Shown one piece after another: positions 7,472-16,808 of a DNA stretch of 46,979 nucleotides. The notes below the pieces were generated by a model that saw nothing but the letters and a program-made list of their open reading frames with translations, had not been told where the DNA came from and ran no database searches. This DNA is from Bacteroidota bacterium (GTDB taxonomy: Bacteria > Bacteroidota > Ignavibacteria > UBA10030 > UBA6906), in assembly GCA_019637975.1 (NCBI GenBank), contig JAHBUR010000034.1:1-46979 (forward strand). The letters run 5' to 3'. Positions within the stretch are counted from its first letter, which is position 1; every line of letters begins with the position of its first letter. Position numbers and translations under genes: made by a program.

Positions 7472-9102
7472 ACCGGGGCGGCACGAGTGGTCTGCTCGGC
7501 GTTCTCTCCGGGTTCCACCGGCAGTATCACGGTGAAAGTCGTCCCTTCGCCAACTGAACTCTGTACTTCAATATCGCCGTCGTGTGCCTGTACAATACCG
7601 TACACAACGGCAAGCCCGAGGCCCACGCCTTTCCCTTCGCCCTTCGTTGTGAAGAACGGCGTAAAGATCTTCTTTAGATTCTCGGGAGAAATACCGTCCC
7701 CGTTGTCGTGCACTTCCAGAATAATCTCGCCCGACGGCTCGTGCATCCGGGTCGAAACGGTGACTTTGCCCTTTTCCTTTCCCTGCGACGCTTCGGCAGC
7801 ATTCATAATGAGATTGATCAGCACTTGCTGCATCTGTGAAGAATCACACTGAAGGGTTGGAAGTTTCCCGTCAAGCGTCAACTCAATCTCAACGCCCATC
7901 AATTTGAGTTTGTGGGAAATAAGGTTGACCGTTGTCGTGATGATGGAATTCAGATTCACATTCGAACGTTGCTGGGGTTTCGACCGCCGTGAAAACGCCA
8001 ACAAGTCCTGAACAATCCTCCCTACTCGTCCCGTTTCCTGGATCACTTGTGCCAGGTACTTCCTGAATTCCTCAAGCCGGTGAGGCGGGATACCGTCCTC
8101 CTTGATAATCCGTTGCATGAGCATAGAGAGATTGAGAACTCCCGACAGCGGATTGTTGATTTCATGCGCAACACTTGCTGAAAGCTGGCCAAGCGAGGCC
8201 AGCCGGTCGCTTTGCATGAGTTTCTTATGGGCGACATTGAGTTGTTCCGTCCGCTCTTCGACCTTGGTTTCCAGGCTCTGCGTGAATTCATTGAGCTCGT
8301 TCATTGCCTCCTTCAGCCGAAGGCGCATCGTATCGAACGAGCTGGCAAGCTCACCCAATTCTTCGCTCGAGTTGATCTCGACAGGTATATCAAGTTCCAT
8401 TTCGCTCACGGCACGCGTACCGTCAATAAGCTTGCGGATGGGCACATCAACGTAACGGTGCGTGAATACGATAATGACAATGGAGAGAAGAAGAGCAAGG
8501 CCTATTGAAATCATCAATACGCGTGTCCGAACCTCGCCCACTTCTTCATCAACAGTGCTGAGATTGAGCGAGACGTCAACAACTCCCAGTACATTCGTCT
8601 CCACAGGGTGGGCATGACAATCCGCATTGCTGCACGAAGGCTCGTTATAAATCGGCGTCACAATGCCGAGCTTTCTGCCTCCATCGGGTGCCCGAAATAC
8701 ACGGGCACGCGACGGGACATCCACCTTCACAAGCGGCTGCATCGATGAGTGACACATGGAACACGCCTCCGCATCCTTGTCCACTTGCCCGGTATCGTTC
8801 GCTGCGGTCGAGAACATCACCCGACCCTCTTTGTTGAAAATGCGGATCCGGTTAATCCCCTGCTTGGTGGCAATCGTTTCCATGATTTCATATGCCGACT
8901 CCCGTTGGTCGGCCAGCATTGCATGCCATGTAGCGCTTACAATGCTCCCCGAGAGTTGATCGGCGCCGGTAATCATGGCATCGAGCAGTTGTGCTTCCTG
9001 GGTTTTCATGTGGACAAAGGCTGCGATGATGCCCGTTAGCATGACGAGAATCATAAGCGGGAGTATCAGTTGCAGCCAGAGCTTCCGTGGAAAAAATCTC
9101 AT
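7468..9102 (-). CDS. Membrane sensor histidine kinase with periplasmic c-type haem motifs
   Basis: 544 residues. TM1 spans about 9-30. A periplasmic domain follows at about 31-192, then TM2 (about 195-214), HAMP (about 215-270), a coiled coil, HisKA with H313 in ASVAHEINNPLSG, and HATPase_c with the N box INLIMNAAEAS, G1 DNGDGIS and G2 GKGVGLGLA. The periplasmic domain carries a canonical haem-attachment motif, CSMCH at 114-118, and a second CSNADCH at 157-163, a CX4CH variant. Covalent haem in the periplasm suggests sensing of redox state, NO, CO or oxygen; the ligand is inference. TAGGAG just upstream of the ATG is the ribosome binding site. It is the first gene of an operon with the archaemetzincin and an NtrC-type regulator, its obvious phosphorylation partner. 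Confidence 0.93.
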   Translation of the reverse strand: MRFFPRKLWLQLILPLMILVMLTGIIAAFVHMKTQEAQLLDAMITGADQLSGSIVSATWHAMLADQRESAYEIMETIATKQGINRIRIFNKEGRVMFSTAANDTGQVDKDAEACSMCHSSMQPLVKVDVPSRARVFRAPDGGRKLGIVTPIYNEPSCSNADCHAHPVETNVLGVVDVSLNLSTVDEEVGEVRTRVLMISIGLALLLSIVIIVFTHRYVDVPIRKLIDGTRAVSEMELDIPVEINSSEELGELASSFDTMRLRLKEAMNELNEFTQSLETKVEERTEQLNVAHKKLMQSDRLASLGQLSASVAHEINNPLSGVLNLSMLMQRIIKEDGIPPHRLEEFRKYLAQVIQETGRVGRIVQDLLAFSRRSKPQQRSNVNLNSIITTTVNLISHKLKLMGVEIELTLDGKLPTLQCDSSQMQQVLINLIMNAAEASQGKEKGKVTVSTRMHEPSGEIILEVHDNGDGISPENLKKIFTPFFTTKGEGKGVGLGLAVVYGIVQAHDGDIEVQSSVGEGTTFTVILPVEPGENAEQTTRAAPV

Positions 9103-9222
9103 CCTTTCTCCTAAAAGAAACGGAAGCGGGTCTGGTGTGAGGCAGGCCTACGACCGTTTCATTGCTGAACAAGTCCGTAGGTTGTCAGAGGACGTACTTT
9201 CGAGAAGATCAAAGGCAACTTT

Positions 9223-9237
9223 GTAGGAAATTCCTAC
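9223..9237. promoter_or_regulatory. Palindrome in the kinase/hrcA divergent region
   Basis: GTAGGAA-A-TTCCTAC is a perfect 7-base inverted repeat around one central base, about 120 bases upstream of the kinase start and 260 bases upstream of hrcA. Its symmetry and its place in a divergent intergenic region fit a binding site for a dimeric regulator. Which protein binds it cannot be told; the linked NtrC-type regulator is one candidate. No second copy was noticed in the window. Confidence 0.4.
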
Positions 9238-9406
9238 TCAAGCGGCAAATCTTCTGACACAAGGTACGAAGAAATGCCGAGAAATTCAGCCGAATTCACT
9301 TCCCGAAAGGATAGTTGATGTTCTTCACGCGTTGTGCATTTGCCCAATTCAGGTCGAATGTGCAGAAACGACGTCATGTGTTGAGGTAAAACCTAGCTCC
9401 GTTCTC

Positions 9407-9422
9407 AAAATTGTGCAATTTT
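9407..9422. promoter_or_regulatory. A/T-rich palindrome just upstream of the hrcA promoter
   Basis: AAAATTG-TG-CAATTTT is a 7-base perfect inverted repeat ending 8 bases before the probable -35 box of hrcA. It could be an operator or an upstream activating site. It is not the classical CIRCE element that HrcA binds (TTAGCACTC-N9-GAGTGCTAA), and no CIRCE was found elsewhere in the window. Confidence 0.35.
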
Positions 9423-9429
9423 CGTCACC

Positions 9430-9458
9430 TTGACAAACGATGTTAGATTGGTTATTTT
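9430..9458 (+). promoter_or_regulatory. Probable sigma-70 promoter of hrcA-grpE-dnaJ
   Basis: TTGACA at 9430-9435 is a consensus -35 box. With a 17-base spacer the -10 would be TATTTT at 9453-9458, a moderate match to TATAAT. The start codon of hrcA follows 39 bases after the -10. The rest of the 395-base gap between the kinase and hrcA is A/T-rich, holds the two palindromes listed separately, and shows no other gene. Confidence 0.5.
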
Positions 9459-9497
9459 TCAATGAATTTTGGCATGTTTTTGTGAGTTGAAAAGAAG

Positions 9498-10541
9498 ATG
9501 GCGAGTATTTTGAGCGAGCGCGAGCGGACTGTTCTTCGCTACGTTGTGCACGATTTCATTGAAACGGCAGTACCAATCGGCTCGCGGTACATATCGAAAA
9601 GGCATGAAGACGAGTTGGGCCTGAGCGCCGCAACCATCCGGAACGTCATGTCCGACCTCGAGTATTTAGGGTACATTAATCATCCGCACACATCGGCCGG
9701 CAGGGTGCCAACCGATATGGGCTACCGCCTCTACCTCGATTCGCTGATGAAGCAGGAATCGGTTTCCGAATCAAACATGAGAACCATCCGGGAGAACCTC
9801 AATTCTGCCGAAGAGGAAGAGGAGGTGTTCAGGCAATCGTCGAGACTGTTGAGCAAAATCTCGCAGCAATTGTGCGTAGTTACTTCGCCTTATTTGCGTC
9901 GTGGAATCTTCGAGAAGTTGGAACTTGTTCAACTCAGCACTACACGGCTCATGGTGATTATTTCGCTGCAGATGGGGCTCGTACGGACCATGATGATGGA
10001 AGTCGCAAGCGAGATTCCGCGGGAGAAGCTGGACGATCTGGCGCGGTTTCTCAACGAACGTCTCTCAGGGCTGACTCTCGACCAGATACGGGAAACCTTT
10101 GCCGACCGCGTAAAAGACGTTCAGGATGAAAACAGCGGGCTTGTCAGGCTGTTTATTGAATCCGTTGATAAACTCTTTGTTCCGAACAAAACCGAAAAGC
10201 TGCATATCGCCGGAACAGAATCAATTGTTGAACAGCCGGAATTCGAGAACCCCAAGAATTTTCGGGGGGTGATCGAACTGATAAGCAACGAAGAAATTAT
10301 CATTCACGTACTTGAAAAAAGCTCCGTTCCCGAAGGAACACGTGTGAAGATCGGGCGGGAGAATGAAGACGAAAAGTTAAAAGAGTACAGCGTTATTACA
10401 TCCACGTACTCCCTCGGTGGCATCACTGGCTCCATAGGCGTCATCGGGCCAAAACGAATGGATTATGCCCGCACAATTCCGCTCGTTGATTATGTAGCAC
10501 GGGCAATCTCAGAAATGTTTTCCAACACATACAAATCATAA
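9498..10541 (+). CDS. hrcA: Heat-inducible transcription repressor HrcA
   Basis: 347 residues, the usual length. The N-terminal winged helix (about 1-75) contains the family segment LSAATIRNVMSDLEYLGYI followed by HPHTSAGRVPTDMGYRLYLD, which is diagnostic. The C-terminal part has the GAF-like dimerisation and inducer domain. HrcA represses chaperone genes until denatured protein titrates it; GroEL modulates it in characterised bacteria. It heads an operon with grpE and dnaJ, each overlapping the next by one base (TAATG), so the three are co-translated. No classical CIRCE operator lies upstream, so the operator sequence may have diverged in this lineage. Confidence 0.97.
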   Translation: MASILSERERTVLRYVVHDFIETAVPIGSRYISKRHEDELGLSAATIRNVMSDLEYLGYINHPHTSAGRVPTDMGYRLYLDSLMKQESVSESNMRTIRENLNSAEEEEEVFRQSSRLLSKISQQLCVVTSPYLRRGIFEKLELVQLSTTRLMVIISLQMGLVRTMMMEVASEIPREKLDDLARFLNERLSGLTLDQIRETFADRVKDVQDENSGLVRLFIESVDKLFVPNKTEKLHIAGTESIVEQPEFENPKNFRGVIELISNEEIIIHVLEKSSVPEGTRVKIGRENEDEKLKEYSVITSTYSLGGITGSIGVIGPKRMDYARTIPLVDYVARAISEMFSNTYKS

Positions 10542-11152
10542 TGGCTGAAGATCTCACACACGACGAGAACATAGAACATACATCACCAGAAACAGACCCC
10601 GGAAACGGGGTTCCAACGGAGGGTACTCCCCACCCCTCCGAACTCGACCAATTGAAGCTGAAAATAGAGGAATTGCAGGCACAGGTCGATTCGTTCAAAG
10701 ATCAGTTGCTCCGCAAGGCAGCTGAGTTCGAGAACTACAAGCGGCGCACGGAAGCCGACTCCATCAATCTCATCAAGAATGCAAACGAAGGCCTCATCGT
10801 TTCCCTTCTCCCGATTTTGAATGATTTTATGAGATCGCTGAAGGCGGGGGCAGAAAACAGGGATTATGACGCGTTCTACAAAGGCGTCGAACTCATCCAT
10901 AACAAATTCTCCAAAATTCTTGAATTGCAGGGGCTTGTGCCGTTCGATTCGGTCGGAAAGCCATTCGATGTTGAATATCATGATGCCCTTTTGCAGATGC
11001 CCAAAGAGGGGGTTCCGCCCCACACAGTAATTGAAGAAGTGGAACGGGGCTACAAGCTCAACGAAAGAGTACTGCGGCACGCAAAGGTAATAGTCTCGGC
11101 ACCTTCACAGGTGGAAGAATCGGCTGCGAACAATGAGGAAGTGAAGGCGTAA
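10541..11152 (+). CDS. grpE: Nucleotide exchange factor GrpE
   Basis: 203 residues. An acidic, disordered N-terminus is followed by a long coiled coil (about 35-90, [20 protein letters not shown], then [17 protein letters not shown]), then the compact beta domain with [28 protein letters not shown] and the closing segment [17 protein letters not shown]. GrpE releases ADP from DnaK; its dimeric coiled coil also acts as a thermosensor in known examples. It overlaps the stop of hrcA and the start of dnaJ by single bases in the TAATG arrangement. DnaK, its partner, is encoded separately at 26899-28827. Confidence 0.97.
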   Translation: MAEDLTHDENIEHTSPETDPGNGVPTEGTPHPSELDQLKLKIEELQAQVDSFKDQLLRKAAEFENYKRRTEADSINLIKNANEGLIVSLLPILNDFMRSLKAGAENRDYDAFYKGVELIHNKFSKILELQGLVPFDSVGKPFDVEYHDALLQMPKEGVPPHTVIEEVERGYKLNERVLRHAKVIVSAPSQVEESAANNEEVKA

Positions 11153-12333
11153 TGGCAAAACGAGATTTCTATAGCATTCTGGGTGTCCAGCGAAATGCAT
11201 CGCAGGATGAGATAAAGAAGGCCTATCGCAAGCTCGCCCTCCAGTTCCACCCCGACAGAAACCCGAATAACAAGCAGGCGGAAGAGAAATTCAAAGAGGC
11301 GGCCGAGGCCTACGAGGCACTCAGCGATCCCGACAAGCGGCGGCGCTACGACCAGTTCGGGCACGACGGAATGCGGGGAACGGATTTCCGGCCTTTTACC
11401 AACGTTGATGATATTTTCAGCACGTTCGGCGACATTTTCGGACAATCAGGGTTTGGGGGTTCGGTATTCGATGAGATGTTCGGAGGGCGTAGCGGCGGAC
11501 AGCAGCGACAACGTCAGAAGCCGGTCGGCCAACCCGGCTCCGATCTGAAGGTCCGGCTTAAACTCACGCTCGAAGAGGTTGCAACGGGCGTCGAAAAGAA
11601 ACTGAAAATCAAGAAGCACATTGTGTGCGGAACGTGTCACGGCAGCGGGGCAAAATCTTCAAGCTCCCGGATAACCTGCCCGGTCTGCAGCGGAACAGGT
11701 GAACTGCGTCAGGTTTCCCGTTCCGTGTTCGGTCAGTTCGTCAACATCTCAACCTGCAACAACTGCGGCGGCGAAGGAAAAATTATCAAAGACCCGTGCC
11801 TGACATGCAGCGGCGATGGACGCGTACAAGGTGAAGCGACTGTAAAAGTCACAATTCCTGCCGGAGTAAGTGAGGGTAATTACATCTCTTTGCGCGGCGA
11901 AGGCAATGCAGGAATGCGCGGCGGACAGGCAGGAGATGTGATTGTGATGATTGAAGTCGAACCGCACGAAGTATTTACACGCAACAATGATGATGTGGTG
12001 CTCGATCTTCTGGTCAGCTTTCCCGAAGCAACGCTTGGTGCCGATGTCGAAGTCCCGACCTTGAGCGGCAGGGCTAAACTCAAAATCGAGCCCGGAACAC
12101 AATCGGGGCGAGTGTTGCGCATGCGTGACAAAGGCATCCCGCATCTGAACAGCTACGGACGAGGCGACCAGCTTGTGCGTGTCAATGTCTGGATTCCCAC
12201 AAAGCTCAATAGCGAAGAACGGGCTGCACTGAAGCAGCTGTCACAATTCGAAAACATCAATCCAAAAGAGGGGGACAAATCCGCTCACTCGGACAAGAGT
12301 TTCTTTGAGCGGGTAAAAAAGGCGTTCACTTAG
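11152..12333 (+). CDS. dnaJ: Chaperone DnaJ (type I Hsp40)
   Basis: 393 residues with the full type I architecture. The J domain (1-70) contains the HPD motif in [11 protein letters not shown]. It is followed by a Gly/Phe-rich linker ([20 protein letters not shown]). The zinc-binding region has four CxxCxGxG repeats: [24 protein letters not shown] and CLTCSGDG. The C-terminal substrate-binding and dimerisation domains complete it. It stimulates the ATPase of DnaK and delivers clients. It is the third gene of the hrcA-grpE-dnaJ operon. Confidence 0.98.
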   Translation: MAKRDFYSILGVQRNASQDEIKKAYRKLALQFHPDRNPNNKQAEEKFKEAAEAYEALSDPDKRRRYDQFGHDGMRGTDFRPFTNVDDIFSTFGDIFGQSGFGGSVFDEMFGGRSGGQQRQRQKPVGQPGSDLKVRLKLTLEEVATGVEKKLKIKKHIVCGTCHGSGAKSSSSRITCPVCSGTGELRQVSRSVFGQFVNISTCNNCGGEGKIIKDPCLTCSGDGRVQGEATVKVTIPAGVSEGNYISLRGEGNAGMRGGQAGDVIVMIEVEPHEVFTRNNDDVVLDLLVSFPEATLGADVEVPTLSGRAKLKIEPGTQSGRVLRMRDKGIPHLNSYGRGDQLVRVNVWIPTKLNSEERAALKQLSQFENINPKEGDKSAHSDKSFFERVKKAFT

Positions 12334-12419
12334 TTCATTCCACAGAATCTTGGCTGAAAAGCGTGCCGGGGCTGTAAGCTGTCCGTTGCCAGCACGTTGC
12401 GAACTTCCGGAGGTGAACA

Positions 12420-12887
12420 ATGAGGGTCCTCAAGAGGATTCAGGATACAGTTGGATTCACTCGCAAAGAGGCGGTTTCCATCCTCACGCTTTCGACGGTT
12501 TTTCTTGTCGGAACCGGTATTCGATGGTTGCAGCCGAAGGAGAATCGAGATGCCGACACCAGGTTGCAGTTCGATTATTCCCGACAGGATAGCCTGTACG
12601 CCGAGGCCGCTCAAAAACACGCGCAGTTAGTGACGACTTCGGTTGATTCCACAAAACCGGCGACAAGATCATCACATAAAACGCTGCGAGTTGCTGCTGT
12701 CAACATCAATACTGCCGGCAAAACACAGCTCATGAGCCTGCCCGGAATCGGGGAAGCGTATGCCGAACGTATTCTCGAATACAGGAAAACAAACGGGCGA
12801 TTCAATTCAGTCGAAGAGCTTTCCAAAGTGAAAGGGATCGGGAAAAAGAAACTCGAGAAAATCCGACCTCACGTCAGGGTGCAGTAG
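12420..12887 (+). CDS. ComEA-like helix-hairpin-helix DNA-binding protein
   Basis: 155 residues. A membrane helix lies at about 16-36 (VSILTLSTVFLVGTGIRWLQ), then a linker. The tandem helix-hairpin-helix domain at about 92-153 has VNINTAGKTQLMSLPGIGEA and VEELSKVKGIGKKKLEKI. This is the ComEA layout: in competent bacteria ComEA is an anchored, extracytoplasmic DNA-binding protein needed for DNA uptake. GGAGGTGAAC directly before the ATG is a strong ribosome binding site. It follows dnaJ after an 86-base gap with no clear terminator. No other competence gene is nearby, so a role in transformation is inference. Confidence 0.88.
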   Translation: MRVLKRIQDTVGFTRKEAVSILTLSTVFLVGTGIRWLQPKENRDADTRLQFDYSRQDSLYAEAAQKHAQLVTTSVDSTKPATRSSHKTLRVAAVNINTAGKTQLMSLPGIGEAYAERILEYRKTNGRFNSVEELSKVKGIGKKKLEKIRPHVRVQ

Positions 12888-12956
12888 GGGGGAACCCGCC
12901 TCATGCTTACTCACACCACGATTATTCACCGGATCAGTCATTGATAGAACGAAACG

Positions 12957-13779
12957 TTGCGCAGCAAAATCACAGTTAGCATACTCCTTGCGTTCCTCGC
13001 CGGCACAACCCTGTTCGGACAAGAGAATCGGGATTCCCTTTCTCTTCTGCAAGTCTTTCCCGGCAAGAAAATCTTTCCTGCGTTCACCGCCGATGGTCTT
13101 GCACATCAGCTTTCGCTTTCACGCGTCACGGAAAACAGGGATTGGATCGGAGCCGTGGGTGGTTCAATCCCGCTGGCGCAGGTGAACGCCAAGGACTTCA
13201 CACTCCAGGGTAGCGTCGCGGTGACCATCTTCAACAGATTAGTGAAGAGACCCGGGCACCTTGAAGTGTACACGGTTGATTATAAGGTGGATTTTCCCTT
13301 TGACATTCGCTTGTCGGAACTTGCCTTGCGGATCGCGTTGGGACACATCAGCTGTCACTTTGCCGACGATGTTGAGTTATACGGAAAGAATTCCATTCAG
13401 CATGTTAACGATTACATCACGCTGAGCGCATCATACGATCTTCCCGTCACCGGCGGGTACGTGTACGGTGGAAATCCAACTACAGTTTTGGCACACAGCC
13501 GATTCAACACAAACCCCTGGCTTTTTCAAATCGGGGGCACACGTTGGCACTATCTCGTTGCACGACGAAGTAACCCTGTACGGCGCGTTCGATGTGAAGG
13601 TGAAGCAAGAAGTCGGCTGGGGAAGCATCCGCAGCTTTCAAGTTGGTGTCAGGCTTTTCCCACGCCTGAACTACGGCCTACGGCTTGCGTACACATTGCG
13701 GACAGGGTTTGAGGAACGGGGGCAGTTCTACATGACGAAGGCCACCAACAATCTCATTTCGGCATACATTGATTTTTAG
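12957..13779 (+). pseudogene. Outer-membrane-associated protein (DUF1207-like), frameshifted
   Basis: The first frame (TTG at 12957) reads a signal peptide, MRSKITVSILLAFLAGTTLFGQ, then a beta-rich sequence including WIGAVGGSIPLAQVN and LGHISCHFADDVE. The latter resembles the HxSxHxxD segment of DUF1207 proteins. After YVYGG (about 13470) the frame fails; the sense continues one frame over as IQLQFWHTADSTQTPGFF through to AYIDF and a stop at 13777-13779. Removing one A from the AAA at 13471-13473 would join the pieces as GGIQ. The start is unusual: TTG is the only start just after an in-frame TGA. Either a one-base sequence error or a recent frameshift; the join is clear, the family call is tentative. 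Confidence 0.6.
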
Positions 13780-13785
13780 GGGAAG

Positions 13786-14709
13786 ATGAGAAAAGGAATC
13801 CTTGTCCTGCTGCTGGCATGTGCATCACTGAGCCACGCTCAGGACACATTGCTGGTCACCGATGGCTTCACATACAATCCTGATTTCACCGGGCGGAAAA
13901 TCGTTGCAACGGGCGCGGTCGGCGGCCTGCTGGGCCTTTCCTTGTATTGGTGCTACGATAGCTGGTGGAGAAACACGGGAGGCGGATTTCATTTTGTCAC
14001 GGAGAATTGGCTGAACGGTTATGCCCGCGGTATAGATAAGATCGGGCATTTCTACACCTCCTACTTCTACTTCCATATGTTCAGAAACATTATGTTGTGG
14101 GGAGGATATGAAGGTTCAACCGCTGATTGGTGGGCGTTGGGAAGCGCCACGTTCTTTGCACTTGCAGTGGAAATCGGGGACGGGCTTACGCCGCAATACG
14201 GATTCGATTATCAGGACCTGACGTTTAATCTTTGCGCGTCGCCTACGGCTACTTGCAAACGAAATATCCCCTTCTTGAAGAACTTCAACTTCAATGGAGT
14301 TAAGGGTGCCAAACGACGGTTACAGATTCCCCCATCCGCCTTGTTGAACACTACGACGACCATACCTACTGGCTGACATGCGATATCAACAATCTTCTCC
14401 TCAACCATTGAACCCTATTGGCCTGACTGGCTTCAGCTTCTTGCAGTCGGGATGGGGGTCGATGACGGATGGACGAAACGCGAGTTTGTCATTGGGTTCG
14501 ATATCAGTCTCGAATCTCTCTTCCAGCCCAAGAATCAGGAACTTCTGTCCCATCACGAAACTATCGACAAGTTTCATATTCCCGCTCCCGCCATCAAATT
14601 CACTGAACGGAAAAAGCCCGTTACTACCTGTTCCACAAGAACCTGGATAGAAATAGTAACGCCCGAAAGCAAACAAGTTTACGCGGGCGAACATCATGCA
14701 CTCCCCTGA
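13786..14709 (+). pseudogene. DUF2279-like periplasmic/lipoprotein-type protein with multiple frameshifts
   Basis: Begins with a signal peptide (MRKGILVLLLACASLSHAQ) and reads cleanly to FDYQDLTFN (about 14230). The body, with DKIGHFYTSYFYFHMFRN and VEIGDGLTPQYGFDYQDL, fits DUF2279 proteins of Bacteroidota. From there the family sequence hops between frames: VAYGYLQTKY, PFLKNFNF, WS, VPNDGYRFPHPP, EHYDDHTYWLTCDINNLLLN, then WPDWLQLLAVGMGVDDGW and DISLESLFQ. The breaks are near 14235, 14268, 14294, 14303, 14340 and 14405. Each fragment still makes sense, which points to indel errors in the sequence rather than long decay. The true end is uncertain; the last readable frame stops at 14709, and a further break near 14620 is likely. 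Confidence 0.6.
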
Positions 14710-14742
14710 ACTCCGTCTCAGTGGAGCTGAATCAGACTGACG

Positions 14743-16719
14743 TTACTTCGCAACAATCATCTTCTTCGTCTCGTTGAAACTTCCTGACACAAGTTTATAA
14801 AAATAAATGCCCGATGTCAACCGGGCAAGCCGTAACGGTATCCAGTCCGATGGAATGCCGACCCGCGCTCATCGTTCCCTTTACTAATGTCGCCACTTCT
14901 TGACCCAGGAGATTGTACACCGTCAATGTCGTGAATCCTCCGCTCTTGAGTGTAAACTCGATTTTCGTTGAAGGATTGAACGGGTTCGGATAGTTCTGAT
15001 TCAACGAGTACGAAAGCGCTGCAGTGTTGCCTCCGACGGATGTCGGAACACTTACCGCGACAGGGTCCACAAAAGTGAGTGTACTGTCAAGATTGATCTG
15101 TTTCAATCGGTAATACCAGAGTCCCGGTGTTGCGGTACTGTCGAAAAAAATGTAATCGTGCGGAATGTTGGTTGTCCCCTGTCCGGGAACAAAACTATTG
15201 GGAAGTGTTGAGAAGTGAGCCGGAACAGCATGGCCTCGCTGCACTTCAAAGCCGTAATTCTGATACTCCGATAGTGTCCTCCAATTCAGTCGAACGACAC
15301 CATTCCCTGTGGCGGCAGCCGTAAAAGATGCCAGGACAATGGGAACGGGCGTGCTACTGTACGAAAATTGAAATGTCTGTTCGCCGAGCGTGGTATTGAA
15401 TCTGTCCTTCAAGCTGTATTATTCCATGCGTACGAACGTCCGCTCACGATTCCACCCTCCGTCCCGTAAATCAAGGTTGTGTCGTTTGCCCGAAGCGTTG
15501 TATCGAGACCTGTTCCGGTTATTCTTACAAGATAGTAATGCGGGTCCTTGCTAAGATCAGCGGATCTTGTCCACTTGAAATGGATATCCGCGACACCGAC
15601 CACCGTTGAGTTGTCCGGCGGTTCTAGCAGTGTTGCGTTCTGCCTCGGAGCAAGTGCGGAGAAACTGAAAATGTACAAACCGTTCTGCATATCGGAGCCG
15701 ATGATCTTTCCTGACGGAAAATAAGGATAGCATGCCCACATGCCATTGTAGGAACCGGACGGTTGAGTAGATGTATCATAGCCGCCGGCATCGGCAGGAC
15801 TCGTCGGGTTGGCAATGTCAACCACGCGCAAACCTGCAGTGTACCATGCCACATAAGCGTAATCGCCGCGGATAAACACATTGTGCACAATATCCGCCGG
15901 GTTGGGGGTAAAGGTCGCAACCGGCGTTGTCGATACCGCCGGTAAATTCTGAAGATCCCACACTTTCAGGTTCTTCGCCGTCGAACCCACTTCATCCGTT
16001 GTGATCGCATACTTCCGGTCCTTTGTTGTCCATACGTTGTGAGTACCGCCGCCTGTGTACGCAATGCTCGCAATCAGCGAAGGAGTTGTTTTGTTCCGAC
16101 CATCGATAATATCGAGCCGCCCGTTGTTGATGGCTGCTGCAAAAATTGTATCGTTACGAATGTACGAATCGTGAACGTAACGCGTTGTCCATCTGCCGAG
16201 ATACTGTGGACGACGGGGATTGGCCAAACTTGCAATGATCATGCCGCTGGCGGTTCCGTTCAGATACAGGTATCCGTCGTGTATGGAAATTGTATGAGAC
16301 TGGAGAATGTTGAAACCGCCGAGGCTTAGTATTGTTGTATCCAGCGAGATGCTGTTCGGGAGATTGGCCAGATTGATAATCTGCAAGCCCTGACTGCCAT
16401 TCACATCGGCCACGGCATAGGCGTAGTGGCTGTATGACTTCACCTCTTTCCACAGTGATGTTGCACCGGTGATATGCCCGATCTCAACCGGAGATGACGC
16501 ATTGGTGATATCAATGACAGATGTTCCCGTCGCCGTTCCGAGAATGGCATACTCACGTCCGTCGGGGGCAGTGTAGCCCCAACATCCGGCAAACGAAACG
16601 CCGCCTGTTGTTCCGCGATTGGGTTTGATGGTGCCGAGGAGTGTTACCGAGGTAGGTTGAGCAACAGCGAGAAAGGCAAATAGTACAATTCCAACTGCAC
16701 AGATCCACAAAGCTTTCAT
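14743..16719 (-). pseudogene. Secreted LVIVD-repeat (choice-of-anchor B) protein with T9SS tail, frameshifted twice
   Basis: The N-terminal 436 codons give a signal peptide (MKALWICAVGIVLFAFLAVA) and a beta-propeller built of LVIVD-type repeats (GTSVIDITNASSPVEIGHI, LQIINLANLPNSISLDT, LRVVDIANPTSPADAGGYD), as in choice-of-anchor B family proteins. The frame breaks at about 15411 (after YAWN) and resumes as YSLKDRFNTTLGEQTFQF, with a fibronectin-like part and a T9SS sorting domain (SLNQNYPNPFNPSTKIEF, YNLLGQEVATLV). A second break near 14825 hides the usual ending, which reads in another frame as RLTSGIYFYKL...KKMIVAK with a TAA at 14743-14745. The intact product would be an approximately 655-residue surface protein. 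The two breaks belong to the same error-prone stretch as the two genes before it. Confidence 0.7.
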
Positions 16720-16808
16720 GAATGCCCCTTTATTGTAAAGCAGAGAACAGTTTTATTGGCGAACAATCTATTGAGATTCGGAAGAAAGAGCAAGCGATTG
16801 AACAACTC

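Noticed and set aside
9238-9406. A possible sigma-54 promoter (GG-N10-GC) for the kinase operon
   Set aside because: No TGGCAC-N5-TTGC-like pair with adequate match was found on either strand of the gap.
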